Assembly (NCBI GenBank): GCA_964504075.1
Contig: CAZDCT010000004.1
Location: forward strand, 1-30,688
Source: JAHJCL01 sp964504075
Lineage (GTDB): Bacteria > Patescibacteriota > Minisyncoccia > Minisyncoccales > DG-74-3
Direction of reading: 5' to 3'
Length of the DNA stretch: 30,688 bases
The notes beneath the pieces are model-generated. The model ran no database searches. It was not told where the DNA came from and was given only the letters and a program-made list of their open reading frames with translations. This document shows positions 21,959 through 29,126 of the stretch, in pieces. The translations under genes and the position numbers were made by a program. How positions within the stretch are numbered: the stretch's first letter is position 1; each line of letters begins with the position of its first letter.

Positions 21959-21985
21959 CGACCTTTTAATTATTCTCCCTTAATA
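21959..21985 (-). repeat. 27-bp repeat, copy 2 (rtcB end / lemA leader)
   Basis: Identical to 16696-16722. It covers the last four codons and stop of rtcB and ends 25 bases before the lemA ATG. Outside the 27 bases, the AT-rich spacer to the ATG is also alike in the two copies. Confidence 0.85.
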
Positions 21986-23412
21986 ACTGCTAAAGGAATT
22001 AATTTAGCTACTTTTTTAGCCAAACCAGCTTTATCTACTATTTCTACCACATTATGAACATCTTTATAAGCCAAAGGGGCTTCTTCAGCAATTCCTCTAA
22101 ATGAGTGGCATTTAACAATAATTCCTTTTGCCTCTAAATTCCGAACCACTTCATTTCCAGGAAATTTTCTTGTAGCTGCCCGACGGGACATTGTTCTGCC
22201 TGCTCCATGACAAACTGTATACCATGCTTCTCTTGATTTTTCAGTTCCCACTAAAACATAAGAGGCAGTTCCCATGGTTCCTGGAATTAAAACTGGCTGT
22301 CCAACTTTTCGATATCTCTCTGGAACTTCAGGATGACCGGGCGGAAAAGCCCTGGTAGCTCCTTTTCGATGAACAATTAATTTGATTTTTTCTCCGTTAA
22401 CTTCGTGCTCTTCAACCTTAGCAATGTTATGAGCAACATCATACAATAATTCAAGTTCTTCTTTCTCTCCCAATATTTTTTTCCAGGACTCTCTTACGTA
22501 ATGAGCTATCATATGACGATTTGCCCAAGCATAATTTGCTCCAGCTGCCATTGCTGCCAAATAGTTTTTACCTTCAAAAGAATTTATTGGGCAAGCAGCC
22601 AACTCCCTGTCTGGTAATCTTATTTCATATTTTACCATAGCTTGCATCATTGTTTTTATATAATCAGTAGCAATTTGATGGCCAAGTCCCCTAGAACCAG
22701 TATGGATCATAACTACTATTTGATCTTTAAATAATCCGAAAGTTTCAGCCACTTTTTCATCAAAAATTTCCTCCACTTTTTGAATTTCCACGAAATGATT
22801 TCCGCTTCCGAGGGTTCCAACTTGTCCCCTTCCTCGATTTTTGGCCCTATCAGAAACTGTTGAAGCATCGGCCTGTTCTAAGCTTCCCTCAGACTCACAA
22901 TTTTCAACATCCTTATTAGCCCCATATCCTTTTTTTACTAAAAAGGGGATTCCCTGTTCTAAAATTTTATTAACTTCATCAGCGCCTAATTTTATTTTTC
23001 TTCCTTTCCCCAGTCCAGAAGGAACTTGATTTTGAATCTCAGTGGCTAATTTATCTAAATGTGGCCCAATCTCTTTCTCAGGATGTTCAGATTTTAATAA
23101 TCTGACACCACAGTTGATGTCGTAACCAACTCCTCCCGGAGAAATCACTCCATCTGTCATATTCATTGCTGCCACTCCCCCAATTGGAAAACCATAGCCC
23201 TCGTGAATATCTGGCATAGCTAGACTATACTTTATAATTCCTGGCAGAGTCGCTATGTTAATCAACTGACCAACAGATCTGTCCTGAAAAGTACTCTCTA
23301 ACATTCTTTCTGAAAGATAAATTCGAGCCGGAACCCTCATATCATACCTAAAACTCCTTGGTATTTCCCACAAATAATCATTTATTTTTTTAAAATCTTT
23401 TTTTGAGATCAT
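21970..23412 (-). CDS. rtcB: RNA-splicing ligase RtcB
   Basis: 480 residues, full length. The metal and guanylylation residues are visible in VGYDINCGVRLL (Cys), GTLGSGNHFVEIQ, IHTGSRGLGHQ, YDVAHNIAK and CHGAGRTMSRR. RtcB joins RNA 2',3'-cyclic phosphate or 3'-phosphate ends to 5'-OH ends using GTP and Mn2+, guanylylating a histidine. It follows archease by 24 bases, the cofactor protein that reactivates it. The last codons are part of a 27-bp repeat. Confidence 0.97.
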   Translation of the reverse strand: MISKKDFKKINDYLWEIPRSFRYDMRVPARIYLSERMLESTFQDRSVGQLINIATLPGIIKYSLAMPDIHEGYGFPIGGVAAMNMTDGVISPGGVGYDINCGVRLLKSEHPEKEIGPHLDKLATEIQNQVPSGLGKGRKIKLGADEVNKILEQGIPFLVKKGYGANKDVENCESEGSLEQADASTVSDRAKNRGRGQVGTLGSGNHFVEIQKVEEIFDEKVAETFGLFKDQIVVMIHTGSRGLGHQIATDYIKTMMQAMVKYEIRLPDRELAACPINSFEGKNYLAAMAAGANYAWANRHMIAHYVRESWKKILGEKEELELLYDVAHNIAKVEEHEVNGEKIKLIVHRKGATRAFPPGHPEVPERYRKVGQPVLIPGTMGTASYVLVGTEKSREAWYTVCHGAGRTMSRRAATRKFPGNEVVRNLEAKGIIVKCHSFRGIAEEAPLAYKDVHNVVEIVDKAGLAKKVAKLIPLAVIKGE

Positions 23413-23436
23413 ATAGACTATTTTATCTTAAATTTT

Positions 23437-23844
23437 CTAAACATCAAACAAAACTGTTGCTTCCCAGATTCTGTCTTTTCTTTGATAAATATTTAAACCG
23501 TGGTAAGTAACCCCTTTAATATCCTCGCCAAACCTCTCTATTTTTTGGCCAATCAATTCGCCCTCTAATTCAGTCTCAGTAAATTTTGTAAATTTAATAT
23601 CATTGTAAATTTCTCTATTCACTTGAGTTAAATATAAAACTTCGCTCAAAAAATCAACCAAAAGAGTTTCTATGTCAAGGGACTTTATTTTAATTTCTCT
23701 TTTTATTTTCTGACTTTCCTTAATCTCTGGTTTTTGACTTTCTGTCATTCCCAAAAGCATATTTAAAAAAAGCTCTTTTTTTGTTTTTCCAAAAGCCCTA
23801 ATTTTTAAATCTGCTGTGTGTTCTAAAATTTCAAACTTTTTCAT
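23437..23844 (-). CDS. Archease
   Basis: 135 residues. It starts KKFEILEHTADLKIRAFGKT and ends with GVTYHGLNIYQRKDRIWEATVLFDV, the two metal-binding segments of archease. Archease speeds RtcB guanylylation and lets it turn over many times. It overlaps the Mur ligase stop by four bases (ATGA) and precedes rtcB, a natural pair. Confidence 0.93.
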   Translation of the reverse strand: MKKFEILEHTADLKIRAFGKTKKELFLNMLLGMTESQKPEIKESQKIKREIKIKSLDIETLLVDFLSEVLYLTQVNREIYNDIKFTKFTETELEGELIGQKIERFGEDIKGVTYHGLNIYQRKDRIWEATVLFDV

Positions 23845-25106
23845 AATTTTTTAAATTCTTCTCTAACTACTTTTCTATCATCCCAGGAAATTTGTTTTCC
23901 TTTGGCAAAACAAATAGAAGGTTCAGAACCTTTACCCGTAATAATAACTGTGTCGTCTTCTTTTGCTAGACTAAGAGCTTTTTTTATCGCTTCTCTCCTT
24001 TTCAATATCTTAAACGCTTTTCCTTGAGTGCCTTCAAAAATCTGATTAATAATTTCCATTGGGTTTTCGTCATACGGATCTTCGTTAGTAATAATAACTT
24101 CATCGCAATATTTGGCTGCTAATTCACCTAAAACAGGTCTTTTCCATTTATCCCTTCCTCCCCCACAAGAACCAAAAACACATATCATTTTTTGAGGATT
24201 AAAATTATTTTTAATTGTTTTATAAACTTGCTCTAAAGCATTTGGAGTAAAAGCATAATCAACAATTACTCTAAATGGTTTAGAAATTACTGTTTCCATT
24301 CTTCCTGGAATTCCCTTAGCTTCAATCAAAGCTTTTTGACAGGTTTCTAAATCAATTCCTTGAGATAAACCAATACAAATTGCAGCTAGGGCATTGTAGA
24401 TATTGAATTTGCCAAGCAGCTTCAAATTAAAATCAACATCTTGAACTTTAAAAGTTATACCGTTTTGGTTTGCAGTGAACAATAAACAATGAACAATGAA
24501 CAAATCATTATTGTTCTCTGTTCGCTGTTCGCTGTTCATTGTGTAAGCGTATTTCTTATCTGCTGGAAACTTTAAAAAATAGTCTCTATGTTCATCGTCT
24601 AAATTAACAATATGAATGTTTTTTACTGCTTGAAATAATTTTCCCTTTGCTTTTTTGTAATTCTCAAACCCCTTGTGAGACTCAATATGTTCTGGAGTTA
24701 GATTGGTTATGGCTGCTAACTCAAAATTGATAAACTTATGACGATACTGCTTTATTCCTTCTGAGGTTATTTCTAAGACAACATATTCGCAACCAGCATC
24801 TATTGCTTGCCTTAAAAACTTTTGCAATTGAAAACCGCCCATCATGGTCATTCTTAGTTTATTTGGCCGATATTTGTCTTGAATTTTAAAGTTGATTGAA
24901 GAAGCAGAAGCCACCTTAAAGCCAGCTTCTTCTAAAATTCTGGTTGTTAAATCAACTGTTGTAGACTTCCCATTAGTACCTGTGATTGCTATTACTTTTA
25001 TGTTTTTAGAGGGAAATCTATACCAAAAAGCCCCTAAAAATGTTTGCAGCCAATGGTATCTATTAATTAAAAATACAGGAATAAATTTTTTAAGAAAATG
25101 TTTCAT
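23841..25106 (-). CDS. Mur ligase family protein (MurE-like)
   Basis: 421 residues from ATG 25106. The P-loop ITGTNGKSTT is at 41-50, followed by TNLTPEHIESHKGFENYKKAK (central domain) and a C-terminal ligase domain with GIPGRMETV and FGSCGGGRDKWKRP. The N-terminal UDP-binding domain of MurE is nearly absent. Where MurE reads DNPR (diaminopimelate) this has EDPY, so the added residue is unclear. Residues about 190-210 (SEQRTENNNDLFIVHCLLFTA) are a read-through of a heptamer repeat. It is the first gene of a long minus-strand operon with archease, rtcB, lemA and htpX. The start at 25106 fits the promoter position. Confidence 0.82.
   Translation of the reverse strand: MKHFLKKFIPVFLINRYHWLQTFLGAFWYRFPSKNIKVIAITGTNGKSTTVDLTTRILEEAGFKVASASSINFKIQDKYRPNKLRMTMMGGFQLQKFLRQAIDAGCEYVVLEITSEGIKQYRHKFINFELAAITNLTPEHIESHKGFENYKKAKGKLFQAVKNIHIVNLDDEHRDYFLKFPADKKYAYTMNSEQRTENNNDLFIVHCLLFTANQNGITFKVQDVDFNLKLLGKFNIYNALAAICIGLSQGIDLETCQKALIEAKGIPGRMETVISKPFRVIVDYAFTPNALEQVYKTIKNNFNPQKMICVFGSCGGGRDKWKRPVLGELAAKYCDEVIITNEDPYDENPMEIINQIFEGTQGKAFKILKRREAIKKALSLAKEDDTVIITGKGSEPSICFAKGKQISWDDRKVVREEFKKL
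24477..24537. repeat. In-frame inverted array of 7-nt repeats inside the Mur ligase gene
   Basis: Four units of GAACAAT type (24477-24504: GAACAAT, AAACAAT, GAACAAT, GAACAAA), a five-base loop, then four units of NNTGTTC (24510-24537: ATTGTTC, TCTGTTC, GCTGTTC, GCTGTTC), the inverse complement of GAACANN. The whole forms a long imperfect hairpin and is translated. Confidence 0.85.
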
Positions 25107-25118
25107 GTGTCTAATAAC

Positions 25119-25147
25119 ATTATATCTGCTTATCATATATTCGGCAA
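25119..25147 (-). promoter_or_regulatory. Promoter of the Mur ligase operon
   Basis: TTGCCG (25147-25142), 17 bases, perfect TATAAT (25124-25119). The ATG at 25106 lies 12 bases past the -10, so the leader is only about five bases. This argues against the upstream in-frame ATG at 25136. Confidence 0.6.
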
Positions 25148-25195
25148 AATATATGGGGTTGATTTAAATAAGAAAAAATGATAATGGTAATTTAT

Positions 25196-25459
25196 ATGCC
25201 AATTACTAAATCAGCAAAAAAAGCTTTAAGACAAAGCGAAACAAGAAAGATTAGAAATGTTCAGAAAAAAAAGAAGATTAAAAAAACCCTTAAAGAAATA
25301 AGGGGATTGCTTGATGAAAAAAAAGCGAAAGAGGCAAAGTCTATTCTACCTCAAATGTATAAATTATTAGATAAAGCAGTTAAAACTGGATTGATTAAAA
25401 AGAATACAGCTGCTAGAAGAAAATCAAGGATTACTAAACTAATAAGTAAAAGCTCTTAA
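25196..25459 (+). CDS. rpsT: 30S ribosomal protein S20 (bS20)
   Basis: 87 residues from ATG 25196. MPITKSAKKALRQSETRKIRN is the S20 start, the middle is helical and Lys-rich, and NTAARRKSRITKLI is the conserved end. It binds 16S rRNA. The six codons before this ATG are not conserved. It is divergent from the Mur ligase and its TAA shares TTAA with the stop of holA. Confidence 0.95.
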   Translation: MPITKSAKKALRQSETRKIRNVQKKKKIKKTLKEIRGLLDEKKAKEAKSILPQMYKLLDKAVKTGLIKKNTAARRKSRITKLISKSS

Positions 25460-26412
25460 ATCTCAGTAATTAAGAGTTCAAGAGCTGTTTCTGCTTCTAA
25501 TTTTCCAGTCTTAATATTCAAATCTACCTCAAAGATCTTTTGGTAGATTTTTTTCAATTCAGAAAGAGAAAATCTTTGAGCTTGAGCATGGCTTTTTTTA
25601 ACAACATATGGATGGAGTTTTGTTTCTTTTGAAATAAGAAAATAAGGTCTGTTTTTATCAATAAGTTCACGAATCATTAAAAGATTTCTAAATTGAAAAC
25701 TAATCATTGAAAGCAGATACAGAGGATTATCTCCTTTTTCTAAGTGTTTTTTCAATAAACTTAATGCTTGTTTTTTATTTTTTGATGCTAAAAAATTTAT
25801 TGTTTGAAAAATATCGGGTTCAATCTTGGGTCTAACTAAAAGTTCAATGTCTTGTTTTGTAATTATTAGGTTTGAATTTTTACCTTTATAGTTGACTAAT
25901 TTTTTAATTTCATTAGAAAATCGCCAAAGATCATTGCCAACGAAATCAATTATTTGCTCTAATGCTTCTGGTTCAATTTTTACTCTGTATTGCTCAATTT
26001 CTTTTTTGACCCAATTTTTTAAACTTTGTCCCTTAAGAGGTTGAAATTCTTGACAGGTTGCTTTCTTTTTTAGGATTTTGAATAAAGGATTATTGGCTAA
26101 GATTTTATTTTTCTCAGAAATGATAATTACGTCTTTGGAATCAGTAAGATTTTTAATGTTTTTTACAAAATTCTGCCTAAGATCTTTATTGGAAAAAACA
26201 TGCGTCAAGACCATTAATCTTTTTTCCTTAAATATTGACCTTTGTTGAAAAGCGTCTTTAAAATCTTGAAAACTTAACTCTCCAGCCGACCCACTAAAAT
26301 CAAGAAATCTTAGATTAAGTCCACTCTGGTGGATTTTTTTATATTCCTCGATTATTTCTCTTAGTTTTTGAGTTAATCGGTAAGTATCTTGTCCGTAAAG
26401 AAATATAATCAT
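25456..26412 (-). CDS. holA: DNA polymerase III delta subunit
   Basis: 318 residues. It begins MIIFLYGQDTYRLTQKLREI, as delta subunits do, with an AAA-like fold lacking a P-loop (FKEKRLMVLTHVF, VIIISEKNK) and a helical collar domain at the C-terminus (RFSLSELKKIYQKIFEVDLNIKTG, ending ETALELLI). Delta opens the sliding clamp in the clamp loader. The ATG at 26412 overlaps the fpg stop by four bases (ATGA); GTG at 26424 is the alternative. Confidence 0.9.
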   Translation of the reverse strand: MIIFLYGQDTYRLTQKLREIIEEYKKIHQSGLNLRFLDFSGSAGELSFQDFKDAFQQRSIFKEKRLMVLTHVFSNKDLRQNFVKNIKNLTDSKDVIIISEKNKILANNPLFKILKKKATCQEFQPLKGQSLKNWVKKEIEQYRVKIEPEALEQIIDFVGNDLWRFSNEIKKLVNYKGKNSNLIITKQDIELLVRPKIEPDIFQTINFLASKNKKQALSLLKKHLEKGDNPLYLLSMISFQFRNLLMIRELIDKNRPYFLISKETKLHPYVVKKSHAQAQRFSLSELKKIYQKIFEVDLNIKTGKLEAETALELLITEI

Positions 26413-27281
26413 AATTTTTGACACTTAGGACAATAATGAGCGCTTCTACCGCCAACCTTAATTCTTTGGATTGCCGTATTACAGCGTGAACATTTTTGTC
26501 CTGTTTTTCTATAAACCTTTACCCTTTCGTGAAATCCTCCTTTTTCTCCAGTTACTTTTCTATAATCTGAAAAAGAATCTCCTTGAAATTTAATTGCTTT
26601 TGTTAATATCTTTTTAATACCAAGATAAATTTTTTTAAGTTCTGCTTCTTTTAATTCAGAAGTTCTTTTAAGAGGATGTACTTTAGAATAAAACAATATT
26701 TCATCAGAATAAAGGTTGCCAATCCCGACAATTACTTCTTGATTCATTAAAACTGATTTAACCCTACCTTTTCTGTTTTGAAGAACTTGTTTAAATTTTT
26801 TAAAAGTAAAATCTTTTTTAAGTGGCTCGGGACCTAATTTTTTAAACTGTTCTGATTTTAAAAACTGAGCGCTGTTCCATAGTTCTACTTTAGCAAACTT
26901 TCTCAAATCAGAAAGGGCTAACATTTGACCCTTCTTAAAAACGAATAATAAATGAATAAAGCTATTAACTCTATTTGATAAAGATCCAGGAGGTGCTTGC
27001 CAATTATTATTTTGTTTTTTCCACTTCCCAAAAAGCAAATGGCCTGAAAGTTTTTGGTGAATTAATAATGTTTTATCTCCTGAAATATCAAAAAGAATGT
27101 TTTTACCCCTTCGCCAAACCTTTTCAATTTTTCTGCCCTTAATTTCTTTTTTAAACAAGTTAAAACTTTTGGGCTTTTTAATCATTTTAGAAAAGTCAGT
27201 CCAAACATCAACAAAAGTCCTTTTAAGGACCTTTTTTCTTAAACCCCTAACAGTTGTTTCCACTTCTGGAAGCTCGGGCAT
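26409..27281 (-). CDS. mutM: Formamidopyrimidine-DNA glycosylase
   Basis: 290 residues. The N-terminus MPELPEVETTVRGL holds the catalytic Pro-2 and Glu-3. The H2TH segment reads VGIGNLYSDEILF. The C-terminal zinc finger has CSRCNTAIQRIKVGGRSAHYCPKC with four cysteines. It removes oxidised purines such as 8-oxoguanine and cuts the abasic site. It overlaps the upstream receiver-gene stop by one base and holA by four. Confidence 0.96.
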   Translation of the reverse strand: MPELPEVETTVRGLRKKVLKRTFVDVWTDFSKMIKKPKSFNLFKKEIKGRKIEKVWRRGKNILFDISGDKTLLIHQKLSGHLLFGKWKKQNNNWQAPPGSLSNRVNSFIHLLFVFKKGQMLALSDLRKFAKVELWNSAQFLKSEQFKKLGPEPLKKDFTFKKFKQVLQNRKGRVKSVLMNQEVIVGIGNLYSDEILFYSKVHPLKRTSELKEAELKKIYLGIKKILTKAIKFQGDSFSDYRKVTGEKGGFHERVKVYRKTGQKCSRCNTAIQRIKVGGRSAHYCPKCQKL

Positions 27282-27649
27282 TATAATTTTAGATTTGCCT
27301 TAATTTTCTCAATAATCCCATGAGGGGTAAAATGAGCTTTAATCAAATAATCTACTGCTCCCAATTTTAGCCCCCTTTCTATGTCTTCCTTTTGGCCAAG
27401 ATTAGCTAAAATAATAACTGGGATTGAGGATAGACCTGGGTCCTCCTTCATTTTAGAGAGCACCTCAAAACCACCTGCGCCAGGCAAAATAAGATCCAGT
27501 AAGACCAGGTCTGGTTTTTCTTCTTGAATCTTTTTTATTCCCTCTTCCCCATCAACCGCTTCCAAAACATTAAAACCGTGTTCTTTTATTTTACTCACAA
27601 TAAGCTTTCTTAAAAACTCATCATCTTCAATTATCAAAATTTTCTTCAT
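27281..27649 (-). CDS. Stand-alone response-regulator receiver domain
   Basis: 122 residues, a single CheY-like domain with acidic pocket D9-D10, phospho-acceptor D52 (LLDLILPG) and K104. The conserved Thr/Ser of the switch is Ala (A82, in VIILANLGQ). There is no output domain. It sits between the 5'-3' exonuclease and fpg in a replication/repair operon with no kinase nearby. ATG 27649 gives the family N-terminus MKKILIIEDD. Its partner is unknown. Confidence 0.9.
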   Translation of the reverse strand: MKKILIIEDDEFLRKLIVSKIKEHGFNVLEAVDGEEGIKKIQEEKPDLVLLDLILPGAGGFEVLSKMKEDPGLSSIPVIILANLGQKEDIERGLKLGAVDYLIKAHFTPHGIIEKIKANLKL

Positions 27650-27660
27650 AATAATATATT

Positions 27661-28632
27661 TTACCACAGTTTCAAATTGTTCTGAATTACTTTTTTCTTC
27701 TTTTTTTGAATTGTTTTTTGCTCGCTTAATGCGGATAATCTCTTAATCAAACTGTTAAATCCCCATCGCTTAAAAGCTTTTAAAACCTGTTCTTCATTAT
27801 ATTTGCGCCATTGACAGTTTTTTAAATTAAAATCTATTAAAACGTCTTTTTTAATAGTAGCTAAAAATTTGCTTAAAAAAGCTTGTTCTTTGTATTGCAA
27901 TAATAACTCTCTTAACTTAGGTTTAATTTCTTTAGCTTTTTCTGAACCAGTTTCAAGTTCTTGATATAAATTCTCTAGGCTCTCGAACTGCTGAAGAAGC
28001 TTAACAGCAGTTTTATCTCCAACACCAGTAACTCCAGGAATGTTGTCAGAGGCATCTCCCCTTAACGCTTTGTAATCAATAATTTGCTGAGAAGAAATCC
28101 CATACTTTTCCTGCACTTGACTTTGGTCATACAAAATAGCGTTTTTAATTCCTCTGTTCAAGGCAAATACCCTTATCTTAGCATTTACTAATTGTAAAGC
28201 ATCTCTGTCTCCGGTTAAAATAATTGTTTCTAACTCAGGAATCACTTGTTTTCTTGGTGCTAATTTAGCAATGGTTCCTATAATATCGTCTGCTTCAAAT
28301 CCTTGTTTTTCAAATATAGGAACATTAAGAACTTTGAGAGCCTTTTTAACCTTTGGAATTTGATTATATAATTCTTTTGGAGCAGGTGGCCTTTTAGCCT
28401 TGTATTGTTTGAATTTTTTATGACGAAATGTTGGAGCGTGAACATCAAAACAGGCCGCAACAAAGTCTGGTTCAAAATCTTTCATGGATTTAAAAAAAGC
28501 CAATAAAAAACCGTAGACAGCACCAATTTGCTCGCCTTTTTTATTGGTCAAGAGAGGTAAGGCATGAAAAGCTCGATGGATTATGGAGTTGGCATCAATA
28601 ATAATTAATCTCTTTTTTTTATTCTTGATCAT
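27661..28632 (-). CDS. Stand-alone 5'-3' exonuclease (Pol I N-domain/FEN type)
   Basis: 323 residues corresponding to the 5'-nuclease domain of DNA polymerase I, without a polymerase domain. Metal-site motifs are LIIIDANSIIHRAFHAL, GFEADDIIG, ILTGDRDALQLV, and the H3TH segment ALRGDASDNIPGVTGVGDKTA. It removes RNA primers and flaps. The end is a genuine stop after a Lys-rich tail, not a visible frameshift. It overlaps tsaE by four bases. Confidence 0.9.
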   Translation of the reverse strand: MIKNKKKRLIIIDANSIIHRAFHALPLLTNKKGEQIGAVYGFLLAFFKSMKDFEPDFVAACFDVHAPTFRHKKFKQYKAKRPPAPKELYNQIPKVKKALKVLNVPIFEKQGFEADDIIGTIAKLAPRKQVIPELETIILTGDRDALQLVNAKIRVFALNRGIKNAILYDQSQVQEKYGISSQQIIDYKALRGDASDNIPGVTGVGDKTAVKLLQQFESLENLYQELETGSEKAKEIKPKLRELLLQYKEQAFLSKFLATIKKDVLIDFNLKNCQWRKYNEEQVLKAFKRWGFNSLIKRLSALSEQKTIQKKKKKVIQNNLKLW

Positions 28633-29063
28633 TTTATGGTAATTTTTCTTTTCTTTTCATTAATAAAATCAAACCTAATCCGAGAAGCATCTGGGGGCAA
28701 TAATTTCTTGACTTTATCTGCCCATTCAATAATAACAATATTATTAGGATTTTGAATAATTTTTTTAAATCCTAATTCTAAAAGTTCTGAGGGTTTCTCA
28801 ATTCGATAACAATCAAAATGATATAGGTTTATAAATCGTAAATTCTGAATCGCAAATCGCTTCATAATAACAAAAGTAGGGCTTAAAATTTTTTCTTTGA
28901 CTCCTAATCCTTTAGCAAAACCCTGAACAAAACTTGTTTTTCCTCCTCCTAAACCTCCCTCTAATCCAATTACGATTGCTTGTTTTGAAAGTTTGTTTTT
29001 TAGGATTTGGTGAGCCAAATTATTTCCTATTTTTTTTGTTTCTAAAACACTATTTGTTATCAT
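28629..29063 (-). CDS. tsaE: tRNA t6A biosynthesis ATPase TsaE
   Basis: 144 residues. Walker A is GGLGGGKTSF (about 36-45), then LSPTFVIMKR, then NLYHFDCYRI and IIEWADKV. TsaE works with TsaB, TsaC and TsaD to make N6-threonylcarbamoyladenosine at tRNA position 37. Between MKR and NLYHFDCYR are ten residues (69-78, FAIQNLRFIN) encoded by a 4 x 7-nt repeat. It is the first gene of the tsaE-exonuclease-receiver-fpg-holA unit. Confidence 0.93.
   Translation of the reverse strand: MITNSVLETKKIGNNLAHQILKNKLSKQAIVIGLEGGLGGGKTSFVQGFAKGLGVKEKILSPTFVIMKRFAIQNLRFINLYHFDCYRIEKPSELLELGFKKIIQNPNNIVIIEWADKVKKLLPPDASRIRFDFINEKKRKITIK
28832..28859. repeat. In-frame 4 x 7-nt repeat inside tsaE
   Basis: Four consecutive heptamers on the plus strand: TAAATCG, TAAATTC, TGAATCG, CAAATCG (28832-28859). 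They encode residues 69-78 of TsaE in the loop after the SPTF motif. Confidence 0.8.
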
Positions 29064-29092
29064 TTGACTTTCAATAAAATTTAAGATAGATT
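29064..29092 (+). promoter_or_regulatory. Promoter of the PilB-like gene
   Basis: TTGACT (29064-29069), 17 bases, TAGATT (29087-29092). It starts at the base after the tsaE ATG on the opposite strand. Start near 29100, about 27 bases before the ATG; no Shine-Dalgarno is seen. Confidence 0.5.
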
Positions 29093-29126
29093 AAAAAATT
29101 AAAAGCTTATTTAATTTTATCTTTTA

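Noticed and set aside
24477..24537. CRISPR array
   Set aside because: The repeat units are 7 nt, degenerate, without spacers and lie inside a reading frame; no cas genes are present.
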